Assembly: GCA_017960525.1 (NCBI GenBank)
Contig: JAGCZA010000142.1
Span: 1 to 64,000 of the forward strand
Length of the DNA: 64,000 nucleotides
Reading direction: 5' to 3'
Origin: Prevotella sp.
Lineage (GTDB): Bacteria; Bacteroidota; Bacteroidia; Bacteroidales; Bacteroidaceae
The notes beneath the pieces are model-generated. The model was not told the DNA's origin. It was given only the letters and a program-made list of their open reading frames with translations, and did not search any database. Shown here piece after piece: positions 42,945 through 53,125 of the stretch. Every line of letters starts with the position of its first letter. Position 1 is the first letter of the stretch. The position numbers were made by a program, and so were the translations under genes.

Positions 42945-45830
42945 ATGAGACAATTTTTACTATTGTTGCTGCTGATGTTCGCCGTGGGTGTATCGGCACA
43001 GGATGACGAAGACCGCGGGCTTACCGTCAGTGGATGTGTAGTGGACGCGGAGTTGAAGGAGCCGATGGTGCAGGCCACGGTTCAGTTGTTTCGTCAGCGG
43101 GACTCTACGTTTGTTGGCGGAACGGTGACTGACCTCAAGGGAAATTTCTCTGTGGAGGCACCGGCAAACGGTATTTATCGTTTGAAGGTCTCGTCGGTGG
43201 GCTTTCAAGCCATTGAGCGAGAAGTGACGCTTCGGCGGAATCAGAGCCAGGACGTGGGCGAGTTGCTTATGTCGTCGGACGCCGTGATGCTGAGAGAGAC
43301 AGTCGTCACGGGCCGTGCCGCTCAAATCATCGCTAAGAAAGACACATTGGTGTATAATCCCGAAGCCTTCCGTACGCCAGAGGGTTCGGCAATCGAAGAG
43401 TTAATCAAGCGCATTCCTGGTGCGGAGGTCGATGAAGACGGAAACATCACGGTGAATGGCAAGACCGTGGAGAAAATATTGTTGGATGGCAAGGAATTTA
43501 TGCTTGGCGACGTGGAAACGGCATTGAAGAACATCCCCGTGAGCATCATCCAGAGCGTGAAATTCTACGACCAGCAGAGCGACCAGGCGCGCATCACGGG
43601 CATTGAGGACGGTAACAAGGAGACGGTGCTCGACTTCACGATAAAGAAAGGTATGAACCGTGGCTATATGACAAACCTTGACCTGGCCGGCGGTACAGAA
43701 CACCGCTATGCCTCACGAGGCATGGGAAGCGTCTTCACCGACAAGACGCGCTTCGTGTTGCTTGGCAACCTGAACAACAAGGAGGAGAATGCAGGCTGGT
43801 GGAATCGTCGCGGACTGAATTCGCGAAAGATGCTGGGTACGAACCTGAACTATGACGATGGTGAGAAACTCAAGATGGACGCAAGCATCCGCTGGAACCA
43901 CCGTGGCGGCGACAACGAGAACGAAAACGCCAGTGAGAACTTCTATTCGGAGACCTCGCGCACATTCTCGAACAGTTTTTCAAAGCAGATGAGCCGCAGC
44001 AATAACTGGTGGGGCAACATCCGCGTGGAATGGAAGCCCGACACGCTGACCAACTTGCTCCTGCGAGCCAACGGTAGCATCAACAGCAACGATGGCACCA
44101 GCACCTCGGCCAGCGCAACCTTTGACACCGACCCCTATCTTTACGCTGATGCTCCATTAGACCAATTGGCCCTGTCAGGCCCATTGTCGCCTTATCTCGT
44201 GAACCACAACTATGGCGCCAGCCTCTCTTATGGTGAGAACAAAAATGCGTGGGCTATGCTCCAATTCTACCGTCGCCTGAACTCGAGTGGCCGCAACGTC
44301 ACCCTGCGCGTTGAAGGCTCGCTTGGCGATACTGAGAACCGCAGCGCGTCGAACAACGAGGTCTTCCTTCACCGCCTTCAGAACCAGGCTGGCACAGACT
44401 CCACCTATTTTACTGCCCGCTACAACACAACGCCGAGTGACAACAGCGGCTACGTGCTCTCGGCCCTCTACAGCGAGCCTCTTTGGAAGGGCGCCCACTT
44501 GCAGGCCAGTTATGAGTTGCGCTATAGCCAGAATAAGAGCGACCGCCAGACTTACGACTTCAGCCATCGCGAGGCAAATATCTTCAGCGGCGTGGAACCC
44601 GAATACCGTGAATGGGATCCGTGGCTTGGCAGCGTCTATGCAGGGATGGACGGCTATCTCGACAAGAACCTCAGCCGGTTCTCGGAGTATAAGAACTATA
44701 CGCACAACATCCGCCTGACGCTCCGCCACTGGCAGAAGGAGTACGACTACAACATCGGCTTCCTCGTGCAACCCCAGCAGTCCAATTTCATTCAGGACTA
44801 CCGTGGCGTTTACGTAGATACTGTACGCAACGTCGTCAACCTCACACCGACCCTTGATTTCCATTACAACTTCAGCGACCAGCAGAGCATCCGTCTCACC
44901 TATCGCGGCGACACCCGCCAGCCTGAAATGACGCAACTGCTCGACATTGTCGACGACTCCAATCCGCTTTACATCACCCAGGGAAATCCGGGTCTGAAAC
45001 CTCAGTTCACCAACACACTTAACGTCTATTATAACAACTACATCCAGCGCTACAAGCGTTCCATCGTCCTTTACGGTAACTACCGCCACATCCGCAACAG
45101 CATCTCCAACCTCGTCCGCTATGATCCCGAGACTGGCGGCAGTTTCTCAAAGCCTGAGAACATCAATGGCAACTGGAATGCCGACGGCGGACTGAATTTC
45201 AGTACTGCCATCGACTCGGCTGCCCACTGGAACATTGGTACCGACACGCGACTGCGCTACAACCATTACGTGAGTTATGTGGCTCAAAATAAGGCCGACG
45301 CCGCCAAGAACACCACCAAGACTACCAATCTCCGTGAGCGTCTGAATGTCAGTTTCCGCAATGACTGGCTCGAAGTCACTCTCGACGGCAGCGTCAACTA
45401 CCAGCACTCGCGCAACGAACTACAGCCCAGCGCTGATCTCGACACGTGGCGTTTCAGTTATGGCGGACAGGTGATGTTCCGACTGCCCAGCGGCATCGAA
45501 ATTTCCTCAAACCTCCACGAGAACAGTCGTCGCGGTTACAACGACCCGTCGTCGAACACCAACGAACTCATCTGGAATGGCCAACTCTCCAAGGCGTTCC
45601 TCAAGTCGAAGACCTTGGTGGTCGCCTTGAATTTCTACGACCTTCTCCGCCAGCAGTCCAACTACGAGCGCTGGGTCAATGCCAATGGCCGCAGCGACAC
45701 CCGTTACAACAGCATCAACAGTTATGCCATGCTCCACGTGCGCTACCGCCTGAATATGTTCGGCGGAAAGGTGGACACCGAGGGCCGCTACGACAAGAAG
45801 TGGGGCAACAACGACCGTAGGCAGCGATAA
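42945..45830 (+). CDS. TonB-dependent outer-membrane receptor (OMP_b-brl_3 type)
   Basis: 961 residues with a signal peptide (MRQFLLLLLLMFAVGVSAQ). Residues about 27-110 are a carboxypeptidase-regulatory-like beta domain (LTVSGCVVDAELKEPMVQAT). A plug region follows (EELIKRIPGAEVDEDGNITV ... ILLDGKEFM), then a long beta-barrel of the OMP_b-brl_3 family (PF14905), with YNNYIQRYKRSIVLYGNYR and many alternating aromatic strands. It lacks a SusD partner, so it is not a SusC/D pair. The substrate is unknown; the GH9 glucanase that follows by 23 bp suggests glycan or signal uptake (inference). Confidence 0.88.
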   Translation: MRQFLLLLLLMFAVGVSAQDDEDRGLTVSGCVVDAELKEPMVQATVQLFRQRDSTFVGGTVTDLKGNFSVEAPANGIYRLKVSSVGFQAIEREVTLRRNQSQDVGELLMSSDAVMLRETVVTGRAAQIIAKKDTLVYNPEAFRTPEGSAIEELIKRIPGAEVDEDGNITVNGKTVEKILLDGKEFMLGDVETALKNIPVSIIQSVKFYDQQSDQARITGIEDGNKETVLDFTIKKGMNRGYMTNLDLAGGTEHRYASRGMGSVFTDKTRFVLLGNLNNKEENAGWWNRRGLNSRKMLGTNLNYDDGEKLKMDASIRWNHRGGDNENENASENFYSETSRTFSNSFSKQMSRSNNWWGNIRVEWKPDTLTNLLLRANGSINSNDGTSTSASATFDTDPYLYADAPLDQLALSGPLSPYLVNHNYGASLSYGENKNAWAMLQFYRRLNSSGRNVTLRVEGSLGDTENRSASNNEVFLHRLQNQAGTDSTYFTARYNTTPSDNSGYVLSALYSEPLWKGAHLQASYELRYSQNKSDRQTYDFSHREANIFSGVEPEYREWDPWLGSVYAGMDGYLDKNLSRFSEYKNYTHNIRLTLRHWQKEYDYNIGFLVQPQQSNFIQDYRGVYVDTVRNVVNLTPTLDFHYNFSDQQSIRLTYRGDTRQPEMTQLLDIVDDSNPLYITQGNPGLKPQFTNTLNVYYNNYIQRYKRSIVLYGNYRHIRNSISNLVRYDPETGGSFSKPENINGNWNADGGLNFSTAIDSAAHWNIGTDTRLRYNHYVSYVAQNKADAAKNTTKTTNLRERLNVSFRNDWLEVTLDGSVNYQHSRNELQPSADLDTWRFSYGGQVMFRLPSGIEISSNLHENSRRGYNDPSSNTNELIWNGQLSKAFLKSKTLVVALNFYDLLRQQSNYERWVNANGRSDTRYNSINSYAMLHVRYRLNMFGGKVDTEGRYDKKWGNNDRRQR

Positions 45831-45853
45831 TTGATGACCAACACAATATATAT

Positions 45854-48394
45854 ATGAACCAGATAGTGATGACGGCAATGGCGCTTCTTGCCCCAGTCTT
45901 GGGGTGGGCGCAGGACTTGCGGCTGAATGACTTGGAGTACTTCGAGCGGCAGGGTGTGAACGTGCTGGTGTTCAGCAACAGTTTTAACGGAGGGTTCAAC
46001 GACGAGAAGAACTCTGGTATCGAGATTATCCACCACGGGGTACGAACTGTCCAGGGCGGTGCCATCCGCCTGAACAACACGCCTGAGCAGTGGGACTTGG
46101 TGCCGAGGATGACCGACCGAAAGGTGGACAAAGGGAACGGCAGTATTGAGGTGACTATGCGCTATGACGACTATGACTTTGACAGCCGCGTTATCGTGAC
46201 AGCCAAGGGAAAAGCCGTCGAGATTGCCGTTTATCTTGACAAGCCTGTGCCTGACAAACTCGCTGGCGAGGCAGGACTGAATATTGAGTTCCTGCCGTCG
46301 CAATACTGGTTGAAAACGTTCACGATGGACGGACGGCTGAACCGTTTTCCCCGCTACGCGACGAGCCAGACGGTGACACGCCCAAACGCAGAGAAACCTC
46401 GTCAGTTCAAGGGCTTCAAGACCTACGACGACCGAGGCACAGGCCGTTTCGTCGATCCGCTGCCGTTGGAGACAGGCCACCGCATCGTAGTGGCGACGGA
46501 CGACCCGGAGCGAATGATCAGCATTGCGAGTGACGACGCGGAGTTGAAACTCTTCGACGGCCGTATGCTGGCGCAAAACGGATGGTTTGTGCTTCGCAGC
46601 GTACTGCCGAAAGGCAAGACCGGCAAGGTTGTGACCTGGACTGTTGAACCGCACGCCATCCCCAACTGGATTCGCCAGCCGAACATCGGCTTCTCGCAAG
46701 TCGGCTACACGCCTGAGCAGCCCAAGGTCGCCGTTATCGAACTGGACAAGAACGATACCCCGCAGGCCTCAGCCGCCCTGGTGCGCATCAACCCCGACGG
46801 CACGTCAACCGAAGTCTATCGTGGCAAACTCACCACTTGGGGGCCGTATTATAAATATAATTATGTGAAGTTCGACTTCTCGTCGGTGCGCCAGCCTGGC
46901 GTCTACTACATCCAGTACGGCCAGACAAAGACCAACGATTTCCTCATTGATGCGCACGTCTACGACAAGATTACTGACGCCACGACCGACGTATGGGTGC
47001 CCATCCACATGAACCACATGTATGTGACTGAGGGCTACCGCACGTGGCACGGCGAGCCGTTCAAGGAGGGTTACCTCCAGGCTCCTGAGAGCGACCACTT
47101 CGACCTGCACCGCCAGGGGGCGACGACTGACACTAAGTACAAACCCTACGAACTGATTCCCGGCCTGAATGTAGGCGGATTCTTTGACGCTGGCGACTTC
47201 GACATCGAGACCGGCTCGAACATCAACGTCGTGCAGAACTTCATTCGCACGTGGGAACTGTTCCACCCGCAGCGCGACGAGACCTTTGTCTCGCAGGAGC
47301 AGCGTTACGTCGAACTCCACCGCCCTGACGGCAAGCCCGACATCATGCAGTTCATCGAGCACGGCGTGCTGAACCTTGTGACCCAGGCCGAACAAATCGG
47401 CCACATGGCCTCGACGCTTTCTAACTCCATCCTCGACAACTACCACCACCTGGGCGACGCCGCCTCCATCACCGACGGCCTGCACTACGACCCGTCGCTG
47501 AAGCCATACGAGGTGAGCGCCGACGGGAAGCGGAGCGGTACACCCGACGATATGTGGGCCTTCACCACGCGCAATCCGAGTCTCGACCTTCAGGCCGCCG
47601 GCGTCTTTACTTCTGCCGCCCGCGTGCTCCGAGGCTACAACGACGGCCTTGCCGACCGTGCGCAGAAGCAGGCCGACCGATTGCGCAAAGAGGCCGAGGA
47701 ACTGTTGGCCCAGCGCAGAGGCCAGCGCGATGCTCAGGCTGAGGCCGACAACGACTGGCTCACTGGCACCGGCGACGGCAACACGACGCCGCAGCAGCGT
47801 CGCCGTCAAAACGCCCGTCGCGACAACCGCCCACGTTCAATCTGGGAGAGCCTCGACCGTGATGTGGCCCGCAATTTGCAAACCGCACTCGACTCCATCC
47901 CGATGAAGGACGAGGTCTACAAAAAGAAACTCCGTCCCTACGTCCAGAAGTACAACGACTACATCCATGGCTTTGACACCCAGAATCCTTACGGTGTGCC
48001 CATCGGTCTTGGCAACTGGGCGGGCGTGAATGCCGTGCTCAACTTCGGCATCACCGTCAACTACGCCCACATCTACTTCCCCGACATCATCAGCAAGGAT
48101 GAGGTTTACCGCGTGGCCAACTGGCTCTACGGCTGCCATCCCTACCACAATTACAGTTTTGTCGCAGTCGTCGGAGCCACCCGCCCCAAGCAGGTGTTCT
48201 ACGGCAACAACCGCGCCGACTTCTCCGCCATTCCTGGCAATGTTGCCCCCGGCCTCCTCTTCCGTCGTCCCGACCACTTCGAGAACTACGACGACTGGCC
48301 CTTCCTTTGGGGACAGAACGAGGGCACCATCGCCGGCAATACCCAGTACATCATTTTCGGCTCTGCATTTAAGGACATTGCCGGGACTAAATAA
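45854..48394 (+). CDS. Glycoside hydrolase family 9 endoglucanase-type protein
   Basis: 846 residues with a signal peptide. Residues about 20-275 are a beta-rich N-terminal region. Residues about 280-380 are the CelD-type Ig-like domain (FSQVGYTPEQPKV). The (alpha/alpha)6 catalytic domain follows. The catalytic Asp pair is in GGFFDAGDFD (Asp445, Asp448), and the general acid is Glu823 in WGQNEGTIAGN, as expected for GH9. Other GH9 blocks are WAFTTRNPSLDLQAAG and GLGNWAGVNAVLNFG. Residues about 620-660 are a low-complexity, charged insertion (GNTTPQQRRRQNARRD). It cleaves beta-1,4-glucans or related hemicellulose. It lies 23 bp after the TonB receptor. A strong terminator follows. Confidence 0.85.
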   Translation: MNQIVMTAMALLAPVLGWAQDLRLNDLEYFERQGVNVLVFSNSFNGGFNDEKNSGIEIIHHGVRTVQGGAIRLNNTPEQWDLVPRMTDRKVDKGNGSIEVTMRYDDYDFDSRVIVTAKGKAVEIAVYLDKPVPDKLAGEAGLNIEFLPSQYWLKTFTMDGRLNRFPRYATSQTVTRPNAEKPRQFKGFKTYDDRGTGRFVDPLPLETGHRIVVATDDPERMISIASDDAELKLFDGRMLAQNGWFVLRSVLPKGKTGKVVTWTVEPHAIPNWIRQPNIGFSQVGYTPEQPKVAVIELDKNDTPQASAALVRINPDGTSTEVYRGKLTTWGPYYKYNYVKFDFSSVRQPGVYYIQYGQTKTNDFLIDAHVYDKITDATTDVWVPIHMNHMYVTEGYRTWHGEPFKEGYLQAPESDHFDLHRQGATTDTKYKPYELIPGLNVGGFFDAGDFDIETGSNINVVQNFIRTWELFHPQRDETFVSQEQRYVELHRPDGKPDIMQFIEHGVLNLVTQAEQIGHMASTLSNSILDNYHHLGDAASITDGLHYDPSLKPYEVSADGKRSGTPDDMWAFTTRNPSLDLQAAGVFTSAARVLRGYNDGLADRAQKQADRLRKEAEELLAQRRGQRDAQAEADNDWLTGTGDGNTTPQQRRRQNARRDNRPRSIWESLDRDVARNLQTALDSIPMKDEVYKKKLRPYVQKYNDYIHGFDTQNPYGVPIGLGNWAGVNAVLNFGITVNYAHIYFPDIISKDEVYRVANWLYGCHPYHNYSFVAVVGATRPKQVFYGNNRADFSAIPGNVAPGLLFRRPDHFENYDDWPFLWGQNEGTIAGNTQYIIFGSAFKDIAGTK

Positions 48395-48436
48395 GTACAA
48401 GGGCCGGAGCAAAAGTTTATTCTATGTCGATGATCA

Positions 48437-48486
48437 TTAAATCCACGACGAAGAATGATAAAACTACGTCGTGGATTTAACTTTTT
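48437..48486 (+). terminator. Terminator after the GH9 gene
   Basis: TTAAATCCACGACG (48437-48450) pairs perfectly with CGTCGTGGATTTAA (48467-48480); a 16-nt loop and CTTTTTAT follow. Confidence 0.85.
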
Positions 48487-48554
48487 ATAATAACTGAATA
48501 AAATGGGTGGCAGTTGTTAAAAATACGTTAATACAGAAAATATTGCACTTTTTT

Positions 48555-48586
48555 TTTGGAAATGTGCAAAAAACAGCGTACCTTTG
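48555..48586 (+). promoter_or_regulatory. Promoter for the acyl-CoA synthetase genes
   Basis: TTTG (48555-48558), 20-nt spacer, TACCTTTG (48579-48586), 23 nt before the ATG at 48610. Confidence 0.85.
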
Positions 48587-48609
48587 CACAAAATTTTGAA
48601 AATTGTGCA

Positions 48610-50262
48610 ATGAACACCGGTTCAAGCTTCATTAAATACATACAGGATGCCATTGTAAACAACTGGGATTCAGATGCCCTGACCGACTATGAGGGGCAGA
48701 CGCTTCAGTTTCATGACGTGGCCAGAAAGATAGAGAAGATGCACATTCTCTTTGAGAATTGTGGTATTGTTGCTGGCGACAAGATTGCTATATGCGGGCG
48801 AAACTCGGCTCATTGGGCTGTGGCTTTCCTGGCCACGCTGACCTACGGGGCCGTAGCTGTGCCTATCCTGCACGAGTTCAACAGCGAGCAGATTCATAAT
48901 GTTGTGAACCACTCGGAGGCCCGTCTGCTCTTTGTGGGCGATTTTATCTGCAAGGACATCAATCCTGACAATATGCCAGCTTTGGAAGGCATCGTCAATC
49001 TGCCCGATTTCTCGCTGATGCTTTCGCGCTCGGAGCGTCTCTCGTATGCACGTGAACATTTAAACATGATGTTCGGCACTAAGTATCCCTATTCGTTTGA
49101 GAAGTCTGACGTGAACTATCATATAGACCAGCCCGAGGAACTTGCCCTCATCAATTACACCAGCGGCACCACGGGTTTCTCGAAGGGCGTTATGTTGCCG
49201 TATCGCGCATTGTGGGGCAATCTGAACTTCTGTCTGGTGCGGCTTGGCAACTATGTGAAATCCGGCAGTCCCATGCTCGACATCCTGCCTATGGCCCACA
49301 TGTACGGCCTCTCTATAGAGTTCATCTTTGGCTTCTGCAATGGCTGCCATCTGTTTTTCCTTAACCGCCTGCCGTCGCCGTCGCTCATTGCCAAGGCTTT
49401 CACCGAGGTGAAGCCTTCAATCATTATTTCTGTGCCGCTAATCATCGAGAAGATAGTGCGAAAACGTGTGTTCCCCGTCCTTCAGACAAACCGTATGAGG
49501 CTGCTGATGGCCATCCCTGTGGTGAGCGACAAGCTGAAGGAGCGCATCTGCCAGAAAGTGATGGAGGCATTCGGAGGGCGTGCCTATGAAGTCATCGTGG
49601 GTGGCGCAGCCCTGTCGAAAGAGGTGGAGGAATTCTTGCTGAGCATCGGCTTCCCGCTGACCGTCGGCTATGGTGCTACCGAGTGTGCACCGCTCATCAG
49701 CTATCGCGACTGGCATGAGTTTGCTGCTGGCTCCTGCGGCTGTGCTATCGACAATATGGAGGCCCGCATCTTGAGTCCAGACCCTGCCAACGTACCTGGA
49801 GAAATCGTTGCACGTGGCACCAACGTGATGTTGGGTTACTACAAGAATGAGGAGGCCACACGCGAGGCCATCGACAAGGACGGCTGGTACCACACGGGCG
49901 ACCTGGGCACGATGGACTACGAGGGTAATATCTACATTCGCGGACGCATCAAGAACATGCTCCTGGGGGCTAACGGCCAGAACGTTTACCCCGAAGAGAT
50001 AGAGGACAAACTCAACTCCATGCCTATGGTGAGCGAGAGCCTTGTCGTTCAAAATGGTGAGAAATTGGTAGCCTTGGTCTATCCAGACCAGGACGAGGCC
50101 GCTCTCATCGACCGAGAGGGACTCGAGGCCATTATGGAACAGAACCGCCTAAACCTGAACACGCAGTTACCCGCCTTTTGCCGCATCTCACAAATAGTAC
50201 TGCGTAGCGAGGAATTCCAGAAAACACCAAAGAAAAGCATCAAACGTTACCTCTACTCGTAG
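48610..50262 (+). CDS. Long-chain acyl-CoA synthetase-like AMP-binding protein, copy 1
   Basis: 550 residues from ATG at 48610, which follows a good promoter; a longer frame from 48556 lies over the promoter. ANL-superfamily motifs are INYTSGTTGFSKGVM (P-loop), GYGATECAPLISYRD, YHTGDLGTMDYEGNIYIRGR and the C-terminal Lys region KTPKKSIKRYLY. It activates a carboxylic acid to the acyl adenylate and then acyl-CoA. A close paralogue follows 62 bp later with very different codon use. Confidence 0.88.
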   Translation: MNTGSSFIKYIQDAIVNNWDSDALTDYEGQTLQFHDVARKIEKMHILFENCGIVAGDKIAICGRNSAHWAVAFLATLTYGAVAVPILHEFNSEQIHNVVNHSEARLLFVGDFICKDINPDNMPALEGIVNLPDFSLMLSRSERLSYAREHLNMMFGTKYPYSFEKSDVNYHIDQPEELALINYTSGTTGFSKGVMLPYRALWGNLNFCLVRLGNYVKSGSPMLDILPMAHMYGLSIEFIFGFCNGCHLFFLNRLPSPSLIAKAFTEVKPSIIISVPLIIEKIVRKRVFPVLQTNRMRLLMAIPVVSDKLKERICQKVMEAFGGRAYEVIVGGAALSKEVEEFLLSIGFPLTVGYGATECAPLISYRDWHEFAAGSCGCAIDNMEARILSPDPANVPGEIVARGTNVMLGYYKNEEATREAIDKDGWYHTGDLGTMDYEGNIYIRGRIKNMLLGANGQNVYPEEIEDKLNSMPMVSESLVVQNGEKLVALVYPDQDEAALIDREGLEAIMEQNRLNLNTQLPAFCRISQIVLRSEEFQKTPKKSIKRYLYS

Positions 50263-50324
50263 GGGCAAGCCAATGTTTAATGGTCAATGGTCAAATCGAA
50301 AATCCGTAAATCGAAAATAATATT

Positions 50325-51986
50325 ATGGAAACAATACCAAGTTTTAACGAACTCATAGAAAAAAGCGTCATCGACTTCTGGGACAAAGACGCCCTGACCG
50401 ACTATAAAGGACAGACACTACAATACCACGACGTAGCCCGGAAGATAGAGAAGGTGCATATATTGTTCGAAAACTCCGGCATACAACGGGGTGACAAAAT
50501 CGCATTGTGCGGACGCAACAGCAGCCAATGGGCAGTCGCATTTCTCGCCACACTCACCTATGGAGCAGTCGCAGTACCCATCCTACACGAGTTCATGCCC
50601 GAGCAAATCCACAATATCGTCAACCACAGCGACGCCAAATTGCTCTTCGCAGGCGACCATGTAGTAGGGACCATCACTCCCGAAGAAATGCCACACCTCG
50701 AGGGCATCATACGCAATACGGACTTCTCAGTCATCGTCTCACGCTCCGAGAAACTCACCTACGCCCGCGAGAACCTCAACGCCCTCTACGGACAGAAATT
50801 CCCCAAATATTTCAGGAAAGAGCACGTCAACTACTACAGAGAGAGCAGCCCCGACGAAATGGCACTCATCAACTACACAAGTGGCACAACAGGCTTCTCC
50901 AAAGGCGTCATGATACCATATCGCGCAATATGGTCCAACTACGACTTCGCGTGCAACGTCCTCGGAAAAACCATCAAACAAGGCGACAGCATCATCTCCA
51001 TCCTCCCAATGGCACATATGTACGGCATGGCCTTCGAGTTCATCTTCGAGTTCCTACACGGATGCCACGTCTACTACCTCAACCGCACCCCGTCGCCCGC
51101 CATCATCGCACAGGCATTGGCCGAAGTCAAGCCCCGCGTCGTCATAGCCGTGCCCCTCGTCATCGAGAAAATCGTCAGAAAGCGTGTATTCCCGAAAATA
51201 CAGAACAACCGCATGCGACTCCTCCTCCAGATGCCCATCATCTCACAGAAAGTGCGCGAAATGATATGCCAGGAAGTACTCAAGGCATTCGGCGGGAATA
51301 TGTACGAAATCATCATAGGCGGAGCCGCCTTCAACCAAGAAGTCGAACAATTCCTCAAGCGCATCAACTTCCCATATACCGTCGGATTCGGAGCCACAGA
51401 GTGCGCACCCATCATCTGCTACAGCGACTGGCACACCTTCGCGCCAGGCTCCTGCGGCAGAGCAGTCATACACATGCAAGTCAAAATCGACTCCCCAGAC
51501 CCACAGACCGTCCCAGGAGAAATACTCGCAAAAGGACTCAACGTTATGCTCGGCTACTATAAGAACGAGGAAGCCACACGCGAAGCCATCGACAAAGACG
51601 GATGGTACCACACCGGAGACCTCGGCACAATGGACTACGAAGGCAACGTCTATATTAATGGACGCTCCAAAAACATGCTCCTCGGACCAAGCGGACAAAA
51701 CATCTACCCAGAAGAGATAGAAGACAAACTCAACTCAATGGCAATGGTCGTAGAAAGCATCGTCGTACAACGCGACAATAAACTCGTCGCACTCGTACAC
51801 CCCGACCTCGAAGAAGCACGCAATCTCAAATTCACAAAAGAAGACCTCGAAGGCATCATGGAGCAAAACCGAACCACACTCAACGAACTACTCCCCGCCT
51901 ACGAGAAAATCAGCGAAATAGAAATCCACGATCAGGAGTTTGCCAAAACACCCAAAAAGAGCATCAAACGATACCTCTACAAATAA
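50325..51986 (+). CDS. Long-chain acyl-CoA synthetase-like AMP-binding protein, copy 2
   Basis: 553 residues, clearly paralogous to copy 1 over its full length (DALTDYKGQTLQYHDVARKI; INYTSGTTGFSKGVM; GFGATECAPIICY; YHTGDLGTMDYEGNVYINGR; KTPKKSIKRYLY). Its codon use is unlike its neighbours: by hand, roughly one codon in thirty ends in T in the central part, against about one in five in copy 1, and Leu is mostly CTC rather than CTG. Such A/C-ending bias, continuing into the first part of trpS, suggests acquisition by recombination. The short linker GTAAATCGAAAAT precedes the start. Confidence 0.88.
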   Translation: METIPSFNELIEKSVIDFWDKDALTDYKGQTLQYHDVARKIEKVHILFENSGIQRGDKIALCGRNSSQWAVAFLATLTYGAVAVPILHEFMPEQIHNIVNHSDAKLLFAGDHVVGTITPEEMPHLEGIIRNTDFSVIVSRSEKLTYARENLNALYGQKFPKYFRKEHVNYYRESSPDEMALINYTSGTTGFSKGVMIPYRAIWSNYDFACNVLGKTIKQGDSIISILPMAHMYGMAFEFIFEFLHGCHVYYLNRTPSPAIIAQALAEVKPRVVIAVPLVIEKIVRKRVFPKIQNNRMRLLLQMPIISQKVREMICQEVLKAFGGNMYEIIIGGAAFNQEVEQFLKRINFPYTVGFGATECAPIICYSDWHTFAPGSCGRAVIHMQVKIDSPDPQTVPGEILAKGLNVMLGYYKNEEATREAIDKDGWYHTGDLGTMDYEGNVYINGRSKNMLLGPSGQNIYPEEIEDKLNSMAMVVESIVVQRDNKLVALVHPDLEEARNLKFTKEDLEGIMEQNRTTLNELLPAYEKISEIEIHDQEFAKTPKKSIKRYLYK

Positions 51987-52021
51987 TCAAATCGAAAATA
52001 AAATAGATCCGTAAATCGAAA

Positions 52022-53110
52022 ATGAAAATTATATTAACAGGCGACCGCCCAACAGGAAAACTCCACCTCGGCCACTACGTAGGCTCACTCAAACGACGCG
52101 TAGAACTGCAAAACGCTGGAGGTTATGACCGTATGTTCGTCTTTATGGCCGACGTGCAGGCACTTACCGACAATGCAGAAAACCCTGAGAAACTGCGCCA
52201 AAGCATTATACAGGTGGCGCTCGACTGGCTTGCAGCAGGACTCGACCCAGAGAAATGCACACTCTTTATACAGAGCCACATACCAGAACTCGCAGAACTC
52301 ACCACATACCTCATGAACCTCATCACCGTTTCGAGGGTGCAGAGAAACCCCACCGTCAAGACGGAGATAAAGATGAGGAACTTCGAGGCCAACATTCCTT
52401 TGGGATTCTTCTGTTATCCCGTGTCGCAGGCAGCAGACATCACGCTTTTCAAGTCAACCGTTGTGCCTGCTGGTGAAGACCAGGAACCAATGCTGGAGGT
52501 GACTCGTGAACTGGTGCGCCGTTTCAACCAAATCTATGCCCCCGTTCTGGTGGAGCCGGAAATCATGCTGCCCGAGAACCAAACGGCACGCCGACTGCCT
52601 GGCACCGACGGCAAGGAGAAAATGTCGAAGAGCCTGGGCAACTGCATCTACCTTTCGGATAGTGCCGACGAGGTGTGGCAGAAGGTACGCTCAATGTACA
52701 CCGACCCTCTGCACCTGAACGTGAGCGATCCCGGCCATGTGGAGGGAAATGCGGTCTTCACCTATCTTGATGCTTTCTCTTGTGAGGAAGACTTCAAGAA
52801 CTATTGGCCGGAATACCAGAACCTGGACGAACTGAAAGAACACTACCGACGCGGCGGCCTCGGCGATATGAAATGCAAGAAGTTCCTCAACGAAGTGCTA
52901 CAGCAGTTCTTGGCTCCTATGCGTGAGCGTCGACGTGAGTTTGAGAAAGACATTCCTGGCGTCTACGAGATGCTGCGCAAGGGTACCGAACAAGCCCGCG
53001 AGGTGGCCGCCCAAACGATGAACGAGGTACGTCAGGCCATGAAGATTGACTACTTCAATGACAAAGAACTCATCCGACAACACACCGAAATGTTCCAGAA
53101 CAACCAATAA
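52022..53110 (+). CDS. trpS: Tryptophan--tRNA ligase
   Basis: 362 residues, class I synthetase. The HIGH-like motif is [10 protein letters not shown] at about 13-22 and the KMSKS motif is intact ([10 protein letters not shown]). The first ~100 codons share the A/C-ending bias of the preceding gene, whereas the rest has ordinary codon use, so the gene appears mosaic. It attaches tryptophan to tRNA-Trp. The linker before it repeats the CGTAAATCGAAAAT element that also precedes copy 2. A tetraloop terminator follows. Confidence 0.93.
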   Translation: MKIILTGDRPTGKLHLGHYVGSLKRRVELQNAGGYDRMFVFMADVQALTDNAENPEKLRQSIIQVALDWLAAGLDPEKCTLFIQSHIPELAELTTYLMNLITVSRVQRNPTVKTEIKMRNFEANIPLGFFCYPVSQAADITLFKSTVVPAGEDQEPMLEVTRELVRRFNQIYAPVLVEPEIMLPENQTARRLPGTDGKEKMSKSLGNCIYLSDSADEVWQKVRSMYTDPLHLNVSDPGHVEGNAVFTYLDAFSCEEDFKNYWPEYQNLDELKEHYRRGGLGDMKCKKFLNEVLQQFLAPMRERRREFEKDIPGVYEMLRKGTEQAREVAAQTMNEVRQAMKIDYFNDKELIRQHTEMFQNNQ

Positions 53111-53125
53111 TCCCCACAAAAAAAG

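Noticed and set aside
50507-51562. Long plus-strand frame (351 codons) rich in Arg, His, Pro inside acyl-CoA synthetase copy 2
   Set aside because: It exists because the T-poor codon block has few stops in other frames. It overlaps a well-supported gene and has no domain.
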